Source: a virus
IMG/VR virus record: IMGVR_UViG_3300032069_000054
Coordinates: 1 to 23,898 of that record
Strand: one strand, 5' to 3'
DNA length: 23,898 nucleotides
Position 1 is the first letter of the stretch. Each line of letters begins with the position of its first letter. Below are positions 12,058 through 18,611 of this stretch, piece by piece. The position numbers were made by a program, and so were the translations under genes. The notes under the pieces were generated by a model. It ran no database searches. It worked only from the letters and a program-made list of their open reading frames with translations, and had not been told where the DNA came from.

Positions 12058-12519
12058 ATGAAAAGAAGAATAGGATTTTTAATGATTGGATATTTTTTGA
12101 TGATTTCTTTTTTACTGAGCGGATGCGCGATGTTTCAAACGACCGTTAAAGATATGGTCAAAAACGACGCCGCTGCGGCAGCCCAGACACGAATCGCCGC
12201 GAAGCAAATCTGCTCAACATGGGCCCTAAACTCGGGGGCGCTCAAAGTGGTGCTGGCGAAATTCAAGACCCTTTTCCCCTGCGATTGCGAGGCCGATATT
12301 CAAGCAATCGATGCGATAGCGGCGAAATGCGTAAAGATGGATGCCAATGGATTGAAGACATGCGAAGAGCTTACCGATGAGGATATGGGGCAGGTCGTTA
12401 TTCTTTGGGCCTATACTTGGGGGACTATCGTTAGATCTGGAATGCAAACGATTATGCAAACATTTGCGCCCGGTATCCTTACGAAAATTTTGCCCTATGT
12501 AACTGCTATCGGATTGTGA
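12058..12519 (+). CDS. Phage-encoded lipoprotein
   Basis: A 153-residue protein with a lipoprotein signal peptide: basic MKRR, a hydrophobic run, and the lipobox LLSGC with lipidated C23. ATG 12058 is chosen over ATG 12052 because AAAGGAG (12044-12050) is correctly spaced only for the second. The mature part is Cys-containing and alpha-helical (about 40-153). Together with the membrane/coiled-coil protein downstream it could form a spanin-like outer/inner membrane pair, but it is larger than typical o-spanins. A superinfection or envelope role is also possible. Confidence 0.65.
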   Translation: MKRRIGFLMIGYFLMISFLLSGCAMFQTTVKDMVKNDAAAAAQTRIAAKQICSTWALNSGALKVVLAKFKTLFPCDCEADIQAIDAIAAKCVKMDANGLKTCEELTDEDMGQVVILWAYTWGTIVRSGMQTIMQTFAPGILTKILPYVTAIGL

Positions 12520-12529
12520 AGAAAAATAG

Positions 12530-12859
12530 ATGGAATCCGCGCTTCGGAATTTATTTCTTGACGCATGCCCTAATGCAATAAAGTGGGGGCCGGGGCTTCT
12601 GATCGCCTTGATTATGCTCTACGGCCTATACAAGCTGCTTCTTCGGCTTGGAGAAAAAGTGGGAATCAAAATTCTCGGCGCCCTGGAGAAACCCTCGGCA
12701 GCGCTGAATCAGCAGGCGCAGTCAATGGATCGGCTTACTATGTCGATCAAAGATTATGTGGGCCGCGATCAGAGCGAGCACCGCGAGATCATTATTTTGC
12801 AAAAAGTCATTCTTGAAGAAGTGAGGAATCTGAGGGGAGGAAAAGATGGCGGAGACTAA
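12530..12859 (+). CDS. Membrane-anchored coiled-coil protein (possible inner-membrane lysis partner)
   Basis: A 109-residue protein with one transmembrane helix (about 20-41, GPGLLIALIMLYGLYKLLL) and a long helical, charged tail (about 50-105) typical of a coiled coil. The position after the lipoprotein suits an i-spanin-like or regulatory membrane role. Shine-Dalgarno weak (GAAGAAAAA). Its last codons overlap the following gene by 14 bp. No family assigned with certainty. Confidence 0.6.
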   Translation: MESALRNLFLDACPNAIKWGPGLLIALIMLYGLYKLLLRLGEKVGIKILGALEKPSAALNQQAQSMDRLTMSIKDYVGRDQSEHREIIILQKVILEEVRNLRGGKDGGD

Positions 12860-13148
12860 AAAAGAGCGATACCGGCGGATTCGCGGCGCAATTCTCAAAC
12901 TTCTTGCCCATCAGCACCCGGGGCCCCTGGACATCAAGGAAATCCATTTTCTCCTTGATGATCTCGATTTCACGATCCGGGAAGAGGAGCTTCGAAGCCA
13001 TCTTTGCTACCTCAAGGAAAAAGGATTTGTGAAGATCGAGGAAAGAAAATCCGGCGGCATTGAGGTTGAGATGATTAAGATCACCGCCGACGGATTAAAT
13101 ATTCTCGATAAATTTACAAAAGATGTTGGCATCAATGTGGAGTTTTAA
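12846..13148 (+). CDS. Winged-helix protein before the terminase
   Basis: A 100-residue protein with a winged-helix fold (YRRIRGAILKLLAHQHPGPL; EELRSHLCYLKEKGFVKIEE; wing GGIEVEMIKITADG). GGGAGG stands well placed before ATG 12846. I recall proteins of this type just before terminase genes of transposable phages of the B3/D3112 type. Its stop overlaps the next start in TAATG. It may regulate late genes or take part in DNA packaging; no direct evidence. Confidence 0.7.
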   Translation: MAETKKERYRRIRGAILKLLAHQHPGPLDIKEIHFLLDDLDFTIREEELRSHLCYLKEKGFVKIEERKSGGIEVEMIKITADGLNILDKFTKDVGINVEF

Positions 13149-13633
13149 TGGCGCCCGGGCGAGAAAAAAAAGAGTACAGCATGGAGGTGGTAGAGACTGC
13201 CGAGAATCTCTACATCTACAAACAAAAAACTTATGAGGAGATTTCCAAAATCACCGGCGTGCCAGTGGTGACGATCCAGAGATGGAGCGCTCAATATGAG
13301 TGGCGGGCGAAAAAACTCGATTATATCAAAAGGAAAATCGGCAGAAGAAAAGAGCTTTACATTATAAAAGATCAACTCATTCAGGCGGCTCAGGATAATA
13401 CAGATCCTCAGGCTGTTTATAAACTGACTGCTCTGCAAAAGACAATCGATTCGGAAGAGCGAGGCGATCCTCAAGAAACGGACCAACAAAAAATTGACCG
13501 GCCTCAGATATTTTTGGATTTTATGCGAGATCTCATTTCGTTTCTTAAAGATCGCGATGCAGATTCGGTTGCGGCGCTTGAGAAAAATTTTGATGAGTTT
13601 GTTCAGTTCGCAAAGACAAAATACGCGAACTAA
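13148..13633 (+). CDS. Small terminase subunit-like (DUF1804-type)
   Basis: A 161-residue protein with an HTH at residues about 24-52 (KTYEEISKITGVPVVTIQRW, then EYEWR-like end) and a helical C-terminus. This layout is that of the small terminase of D3112/Mu gp27-type phages, which recognises the packaging site and regulates the large subunit. It starts in a TAATG overlap and lies directly before the large terminase. Support is from fold plus position; the specific sequence match is moderate. Confidence 0.75.
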   Translation: MAPGREKKEYSMEVVETAENLYIYKQKTYEEISKITGVPVVTIQRWSAQYEWRAKKLDYIKRKIGRRKELYIIKDQLIQAAQDNTDPQAVYKLTALQKTIDSEERGDPQETDQQKIDRPQIFLDFMRDLISFLKDRDADSVAALEKNFDEFVQFAKTKYAN

Positions 13634-13702
13634 CACCCTCCGGGCCGTAGGCGAATTACACGGGGGGAAAATAGCTCAGGGCTTAAGCCCTGAATTACGG
13701 GA
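13634..13702. repeat. Short palindromic element between terminase genes
   Basis: The perfect 18-bp palindrome TCAGGGCTTAAGCCCTGA (13676-13693) lies with flanking AATTACACGG/AATTACGGG words. There is no strong ribosome binding site before ATG 13703, so the large terminase relies on ACGGGA or on readthrough translation. Confidence 0.7.
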
Positions 13703-15310
13703 ATGAGAAAAACAGCGCTTACTGAAAAGAAGTTTGATCTTGAAATCGAGGACCTCCGGGACCTTATCCGGGAATCGGTCTCCCCATTCGAGGGCGATAC
13801 GCCCGCAAAAAAGAAGGCGCGAATCGAGCGAGCCCGTAAAGATAAAGATTTCTTTTTTCATGCCTATCTTCCGCACTATTTTGATAAACCCTCGGCGCCT
13901 TTTCATGCAGAGCTCCATGAGCTTGCCGAGCAGCCCCTTGCGGCGATCGCAGCTCCCAGAGGCCACGCCAAATCAACGCATATGTCCTTTGGAGAGCCAA
14001 TCCACGACATCTGTTACGGCCGCGAGAGATTTATCATCATCGCCTCGGATTCAACGACCCAGGCCGAGGATTTTACCACTGCGATTAAATTGGAACTCGA
14101 AGAGAATCCAAGAATCAAGCACGATTTCGGAGACTTTATCTCCAAGAAAAACGCCGGATATCATTATGACGATTTTATTACGGCCAACAATATTCGAATC
14201 GTCGCAAAGGGGACAGGCTCACGAATTCGGGGATTAAAACATCGGCAATTTCGCCCCACTAAATTTGTGGGCGATGACATCGAAAATGACGAAAACGTCC
14301 AGAGCCTGGAGCAGAGAAAAAAGACGATGAATTGGCTTCTCCGAGCGGTGCGAGGAGGCCTTGAGCCCGAGGGATCGAAAATGTTCGTTATCGGGACAAT
14401 CCTTCATTATGACAGCGCTCTTTCACAACTCACAGATCCCAAGAAAAATCTTAAATGGGCCAAAAAAATCTATCAGGCATCTCCAGAGCGCCCTCTTTGG
14501 CCTGAACGATGGCCAAAGGAAAAACTTGAGGCCGAGAAAGAGATCATGGGCACGGTGGCATTTAATCAGGAATTCCGCAATAGGCCTATCGATCCCGAAA
14601 CACAGATATTTCGGGAAGAGTGGATCAAATATTATGATCCTTTGGCGATCGATATCTCAGAGATGGATATTTATTCCGCCACTGATCCGAGCGTCGGAAA
14701 GTCTGAGCAATCAGATTATCAGGCCATCCTCACCGTGGGGATCCCCAGGGCGGGCGAGAAAAAAGGGACGATCTATATTCTTGACGCCGATATCGGAAGG
14801 ACATCCGCTAAAAAACTTGCCATGAAAATGTTTGCCAAATATGAACGCTATCGGTGCATTCTTCACGGTTTTGAGGATGTGGCCTTTCAGGAAGTGATGA
14901 AACAATGGATTGACGACCTTTCAAAGGAAAATCGAATCTATCTTCCGACCGTGGGCATCAGTCAGAAGAAAGATAAAGTCCAACGAATCACAAGGCTTTC
15001 GCCTCTAATTGAAAATGGGACGATTCTTTTTCGCCGGGATCAAATCGAATTGATCGAGCAGCTCATTCATTTTCCGAAAGGGGATCACGACGATGGCCCA
15101 GACGCCTTGGAGATGGCTGTGGGGCTGGCCAGAGGATCAGGGCCGGCTGTCGCAGTAGGAAGCGAGACCACGAAAGAGGATTATCACGCCGAAAGGCGCA
15201 GCGGAATATTTTCAAGACTCTGGCCATCAAGGGAAATAAGGGCCTCCGGCCCTGTGGAGTACAGGGCCTCAACTCCACAGGGGCCTACGGCCTGGAGAAC
15301 GATAATATGA
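13703..15310 (+). CDS. Terminase large subunit
   Basis: A 535-residue packaging motor. ATPase part: Walker A-like APRGHAKST (84-92), Walker B KFVGDDIE (187-194) with D191/D192 and a coupling glutamate nearby; motif III-like IGTILHYDS (230-238). Nuclease part: ATDPS (D328), DADIG (D361) and DDGPDALE (D464, D468). The C-terminal ~20 residues (RASGPVEYRASTPQG) are encoded by the 34-bp repeat (15248-15281), so the ending is repeat-derived. It overlaps the portal gene by ATGA. Translation probably starts at ATG 13703; the upstream region is noncoding and palindromic. Confidence 0.9.
   Translation: MRKTALTEKKFDLEIEDLRDLIRESVSPFEGDTPAKKKARIERARKDKDFFFHAYLPHYFDKPSAPFHAELHELAEQPLAAIAAPRGHAKSTHMSFGEPIHDICYGRERFIIIASDSTTQAEDFTTAIKLELEENPRIKHDFGDFISKKNAGYHYDDFITANNIRIVAKGTGSRIRGLKHRQFRPTKFVGDDIENDENVQSLEQRKKTMNWLLRAVRGGLEPEGSKMFVIGTILHYDSALSQLTDPKKNLKWAKKIYQASPERPLWPERWPKEKLEAEKEIMGTVAFNQEFRNRPIDPETQIFREEWIKYYDPLAIDISEMDIYSATDPSVGKSEQSDYQAILTVGIPRAGEKKGTIYILDADIGRTSAKKLAMKMFAKYERYRCILHGFEDVAFQEVMKQWIDDLSKENRIYLPTVGISQKKDKVQRITRLSPLIENGTILFRRDQIELIEQLIHFPKGDHDDGPDALEMAVGLARGSGPAVAVGSETTKEDYHAERRSGIFSRLWPSREIRASGPVEYRASTPQGPTAWRTII
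15248..15281. repeat. Family C 34-bp repeat inside the terminase gene
   Basis: One substitution from the unit at 6872-6905. It codes for SGPVEYRASTPQG at the terminase C-terminus and lies 25 bp from the portal start. Flanking GGCCTCCGGCC and GGCCTACGGCC words suggest a larger hairpin. Confidence 0.85.
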
Positions 15311-16743
15311 AATTCAAAGACCGATTAATTGATGCTTTTCTCGGCGGAGTGATCGAGGTCAAGGTCAAAGAGCGCCTTAAGGCGACCTCCGTTACCGATG
15401 AGGATGAAACCGGTTGGCGGAAACTTACCGGCGATGTAAACCGCAATCTCTCTTCTCTCAAACAAGAACGGATGATTGAGATCGGTTTTTACCTCTGGGA
15501 AAATACCCCGATGGGTCGATGGTTGGTCGAAACGATCAAAGATTTTCTTCTCGCCGAAGGCCTTCCTTACGAGACGAAGAATGAGGAAGTCAAAAAAATC
15601 CTCGATGATTTCTGGTTCGATCCGCTCAACAGAATGGACCTCTGCCTCGAGAAGCATGTGCGGGAGATTTTCATCACCGGGGAGCTCTGCCTTCCTGTTT
15701 TTGTAGCGGCCCAGACCGGGAAAGTCAGACTCGGCTATGTTGATCCTGCCCAAATCAAAGAGGTTGTGACTGATCCGGAAAACGTAAAGATTGTTATCGG
15801 CATCATTCTCAAAGGTTCGACAGGCGAAGAAGGAAGAAAGCTTCTGCTTATTTTGCCCAAAGAAGCTGAGTTGATCCTGAGCCCAAAGGCAAAGGATCTG
15901 AGATCAAAATATACCGATGGCCAATGCTTCTTTTTTGCAGTCAATAACCTCACCAATTCTCCAAGAGGAAGAAGCGAATTTCTTGCGGTGGCCGATTGGA
16001 TCGATGGTTATGAACAATTTCTTTTTGATCTGTTAGATAAATGGAAGCTGATGAATGCCTTTCTCTGGGATCTATCGGTTCAGGGAGGCGATGCCAAAAC
16101 CATAAAAGAGCAGATCGATGCCGTGACCAAAAAATCAGGCTCCATCTATGGGCATAACGAAAAGGTCACGCTCGAAGCCAAGAATCCCGACCTCAAAGCC
16201 GTGGATACTTCTGAAGGAGCGCGACTCTTTCGGAACCATATTCTCGGAGGGCTCAATTTCCCGGAGCACTGGTATGGCGGAGGAGGCGACGTAAACCGTG
16301 CGACCGCGGTTGAAATGTCTTCGCCTACATTTAAAACATTATCATCCAAACAGCGTTATTTCAAATACATCCTCGAGACAATCTTCGAGTTTGTGATTGA
16401 TCAGGCAATCGAGAAAAAATATTTAAAAGTCCCGGAAGAAGAAGCTTACAATTATTCGATCATCACCCCGGAGCTCGCAACAAAGGATCTTGGCAAATAC
16501 GGGTCCCTGATTTCGCAGGTGGTGACTTCTCTCGGCCAGGCCCAATTAAATGGGTGGACAGATAAAGAGACGGCTCAGAAAATCTTCGTCACAATGATCG
16601 GTTACCTCGGCATCGATATCGATCTTAAACTCATGCAGGAGATGATTAAAAAAGAAAAGTTTGAAGAGGACAATCAGGATTATTTGAAAGATGAAAAGAA
16701 AGTTTCGAGTTCCGGGTTACGGATTGCGAGCTTAAAAAAATAA
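15307..16743 (+). CDS. Portal protein
   Basis: A 478-residue protein with portal-like architecture: an N-terminal clip/wing part (1-130, RDSGELC-like GELCLPVFVA at 125-134), a middle domain (RLGYVDPAQIKEVV, 141-155), the stem region around ANNLTNSPRGRSEFLAVAD-like residues 210-230 (WIDGYEQFLFDLLD), then the MG/crown part with PEHWYGGGGDVNRATA (319-333). Position between large terminase and MuF-like head gene supports this. In Mu the portal is gp29 (DUF935); this one is more divergent and I do not assign a subfamily. Start is the ATGA overlap at 15307. Confidence 0.8.
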   Translation: MKFKDRLIDAFLGGVIEVKVKERLKATSVTDEDETGWRKLTGDVNRNLSSLKQERMIEIGFYLWENTPMGRWLVETIKDFLLAEGLPYETKNEEVKKILDDFWFDPLNRMDLCLEKHVREIFITGELCLPVFVAAQTGKVRLGYVDPAQIKEVVTDPENVKIVIGIILKGSTGEEGRKLLLILPKEAELILSPKAKDLRSKYTDGQCFFFAVNNLTNSPRGRSEFLAVADWIDGYEQFLFDLLDKWKLMNAFLWDLSVQGGDAKTIKEQIDAVTKKSGSIYGHNEKVTLEAKNPDLKAVDTSEGARLFRNHILGGLNFPEHWYGGGGDVNRATAVEMSSPTFKTLSSKQRYFKYILETIFEFVIDQAIEKKYLKVPEEEAYNYSIITPELATKDLGKYGSLISQVVTSLGQAQLNGWTDKETAQKIFVTMIGYLGIDIDLKLMQEMIKKEKFEEDNQDYLKDEKKVSSSGLRIASLKK

Positions 16744-16759
16744 AGACAGCAGGGGATAA

Positions 16760-17005
16760 ATGGCATCGATTAGGGATCTCTTAAAAAAGGAACAATTAGC
16801 CAAGAAGCTTGGCATCGGCGAGGACACGATTGAAGAATGGATGAAAAATGGGATGCCTTACATAAAGAAGGGGAGATTTGTATTCATCCCTCAAAACGAT
16901 TTCGTGAAGTGGATGAGATTAGATCTAAAGAATGAGGTGAAAAATGAAAAAGGAGAAGCAGATCGATCTAAGCAAGCCTCCCTTTCACTGGTGTCCAAGA
17001 TTTGA
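16760..17005 (+). CDS. Excisionase-like MerR/HTH_17 protein
   Basis: An 81-residue protein with a short HTH_17-like fold: EQLAKKLGIGEDTIEEWMKN, GMPYIKKGRFVFIP, FVKWM, as in phage excisionases and small MerR-type DNA-binding proteins. It follows the portal gene by 16 bp. The C-terminal third overlaps the next gene by 62 bp. A DNA-binding regulator amid head genes is odd; it may be a moron. Confidence 0.7.
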   Translation: MASIRDLLKKEQLAKKLGIGEDTIEEWMKNGMPYIKKGRFVFIPQNDFVKWMRLDLKNEVKNEKGEADRSKQASLSLVSKI

Positions 17006-17300
17006 GGGATGTTCCGCGAATCGGTGTCCTTTTGATCCTGAGATTGAGGGCAAAAAGACGCTCCGAGGCGAGGAGCGGTGCAAATTAGCCAAATCGAGAA
17101 GAATGAGGCTATGGGAATCCTTACCTGAAGAAAAAAAGAGCCTCCTGCCTTATCGTGGGATGTTTAAGAGGGAATTTTCGGGCTGGAAGCGATGGCAGGA
17201 CATGCCCGAAGAAGAGCGAGAATCGAAGAAGATGATTCTGAGGGCCAGAATCGAAAAAGCTCGATTTGCATTAGGGAATCAGAGCGAGGCCCAAAAATGA
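16944..17300 (+). CDS. Cys-rich conserved phage protein
   Basis: A 118-residue protein starting at ATG 16944 behind GAGGTGAAAA. The N-terminal half has four or five cysteines in a row of the form WCPRFEGCSANRCPFDPE and GEERC (residues 17-46), a probable metal-binding module; the remainder is basic helical. I have seen the CPRFxxCSxNxCPxDP pattern in unnamed phage proteins. It overlaps the HTH gene by 62 bp. Function unknown. Confidence 0.7.
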   Translation: MKKEKQIDLSKPPFHWCPRFEGCSANRCPFDPEIEGKKTLRGEERCKLAKSRRMRLWESLPEEKKSLLPYRGMFKREFSGWKRWQDMPEEERESKKMILRARIEKARFALGNQSEAQK

Positions 17301-17465
17301 ATGGTAAGGTAGCCACCGCCCCTATGGGAAGCAAAACAATGCCGATTTGAGGGGGATTTAAGCCGATATGAGGGGGGTTTAGGCCGCTTAGTTCAAAATC
17401 ACTGACCGATTAAGGCCGTTTTTTGTAGGGATTGGTTTTAAACCAATCCCTATGGGATCGATTCG
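17301..17465. other. Intergenic stretch with terminator-like hairpin and palindrome
   Basis: 165 bp without a gene. It contains duplicated GAGGGGG(A/G)TTTA(A/G)GCCG words (about 17347-17383), an imperfect GGCCGCTTA/TAAGGCC hairpin before TTTTTT (about 17382-17424), and the palindrome at 17425-17453. A partial termination point between portal and MuF genes is possible. Confidence 0.5.
17425..17453. repeat. Palindromic repeat family B, copy 4
   Basis: TAGGGATTGGTTT (17426-17438) and AAACCAATCCCTA (17440-17452) are perfect 13-bp arms around one base. It lies just before the MuF-like gene. Confidence 0.9.
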
Positions 17466-18269
17466 ATGGCAACCATCAACTCTCAAATAGCGCGCATTAT
17501 AAAGGATAAGAACCGGGCTATCAAAACAGGCGCCCGGGCCATGCTCGATATCCTGGAAGAGCTCCGCGCGCAGACAATCAAGGAAATCGGGGGCGCCGCC
17601 GTCACCGAATGGGATGCCTATCATTTAAAACAAATGCTCAGCTCGATTGAGAGCCAGATCTCGAATTTTCAGGCCAAGGCAAAGGCAGAAGCCGAAGGAT
17701 TTCTTGAGGAATCCTGGGGCATGGGAAGAAACTTAGTTGATGTTCCGTTAGCAGAGGCGGGGATTTACATGGGATTTTCTCTTTCGACATCCATTCTCGA
17801 TACGCTTAAGGATTTCGCATTTCATAAGATTGAAGGCTTGAGCGATTCGGCCTGGGATAAAATCCAAAGCGAGCTTACTCTTGGAGTCATGGGAGGAAAG
17901 ACCCCGCAGGAGGTCGCCTCTGCCATTGGAAAGAATTTGACGGATCCTTCGATTTTTACTTCCATCGGAGCCCGGGCCGAAGTGATCACAAAAACTGAGA
18001 TGGGAAGAGTCTTCTCCACGGCGGCAGAGATGAGAATGGAAGAGGCGGCGGATCATGTCGATGGTCTCGAAAAGATGTGGCGCCATGCAGGCCATCCGAA
18101 AGTTCCGAGAGCAAGCCATCTTGCGGCCGATGGCGATCATGTGCCGGTTGATGAGCCTTTTAATATTGGCGGCGTCGAAATGATGTACCCGAGAGATCCG
18201 AAAGCGCCGATTGAGGAGACGATTAACTGCGGCTGCGACCATGTTCCATATCATTCCCGTTGGGAATGA
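17466..18269 (+). CDS. F: MuF / SPP1 gp7-type minor head protein
   Basis: A 267-residue protein of the phage head morphogenesis family. The C-terminal domain has ITKTEMGRVFSTA (174-186), W205, a conserved KVPRASH (212-218) and the ending DPKAPIEETINCGCDHV (244-260), with Cys255/Cys257. The family joins portal to head or to ejected proteins. N-terminal 1-90 are helical. ATG 17466 has only a poor Shine-Dalgarno, and the palindrome 17425-17453 lies immediately upstream. Family call is firm. Confidence 0.88.
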   Translation: MATINSQIARIIKDKNRAIKTGARAMLDILEELRAQTIKEIGGAAVTEWDAYHLKQMLSSIESQISNFQAKAKAEAEGFLEESWGMGRNLVDVPLAEAGIYMGFSLSTSILDTLKDFAFHKIEGLSDSAWDKIQSELTLGVMGGKTPQEVASAIGKNLTDPSIFTSIGARAEVITKTEMGRVFSTAAEMRMEEAADHVDGLEKMWRHAGHPKVPRASHLAADGDHVPVDEPFNIGGVEMMYPRDPKAPIEETINCGCDHVPYHSRWE

Positions 18270-18327
18270 CGCAAAGGGCGCTAAGATTTTGCGGATTTAG
18301 CGATTTTAAAAAAAAGGAGGAAAAAAC
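18270..18327. repeat. Low-complexity leader with GCTAAGATTT/GCGGATTTAGCG words
   Basis: The gap carries a short host-type repeat (CGCAAAGGGCGCTAAG / TTGCGGATTTAGCG) followed by AAAAGGAGG at 18311-18320, the ribosome binding site of the next gene. Confidence 0.5.
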
Positions 18328-18564
18328 ATGAACATCGATCCGAAATTATTGAAGGGAGTGAAATATCACGATTCCGAAAAAAAACTGGCGGTTAAAGACG
18401 GGCAGAAGGTTTATCAGTATACGCCTCGGGAAAGAGACCTGAAACCGGAAGATCTGCTTTCTAAAAAGGAATATTCTGACTCGATCGTCATCGTCACCGC
18501 AGACGGCCAGAAAATTAGAATTCCGAAGGATGAGGGACGAGAGAAGAAGAATAGTAAAGGATAG
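18328..18564 (+). CDS. Small hypothetical protein before the capsid gene
   Basis: A 78-residue charged protein. ATG 18328 follows AAAAGGAGGAAAAAAC, a strong site. Residues about 50-70 (SDSIVIVTADGQKIRIPKD) form a beta-hairpin-like stretch and the ends are lysine-rich. It lies between the MuF gene and the protease-capsid gene and is probably a head-related accessory protein. Not recognised. Confidence 0.65.
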   Translation: MNIDPKLLKGVKYHDSEKKLAVKDGQKVYQYTPRERDLKPEDLLSKKEYSDSIVIVTADGQKIRIPKDEGREKKNSKG

Positions 18565-18566
18565 AA

Positions 18567-18593
18567 CTCATTAGAGATAAATCTTTAATGGGG
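18567..18593. repeat. Palindromic repeat family A, copy 2
   Basis: CATTAGAGAT / ATCTTTAATG arms, followed by GGGGCAAGCAAGGAGG, the ribosome binding site of the capsid gene at 18612. Nearly the same as 6474-6500. Confidence 0.85.
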
Positions 18594-18611
18594 CAAGCAA
18601 GGAGGAATCTA

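Noticed and set aside
13734-14237. 167-codon plus-strand ORF overlapping the large terminase
   Set aside because: Out-of-frame shadow of the ATPase domain; arginine/serine-rich with no start signal.
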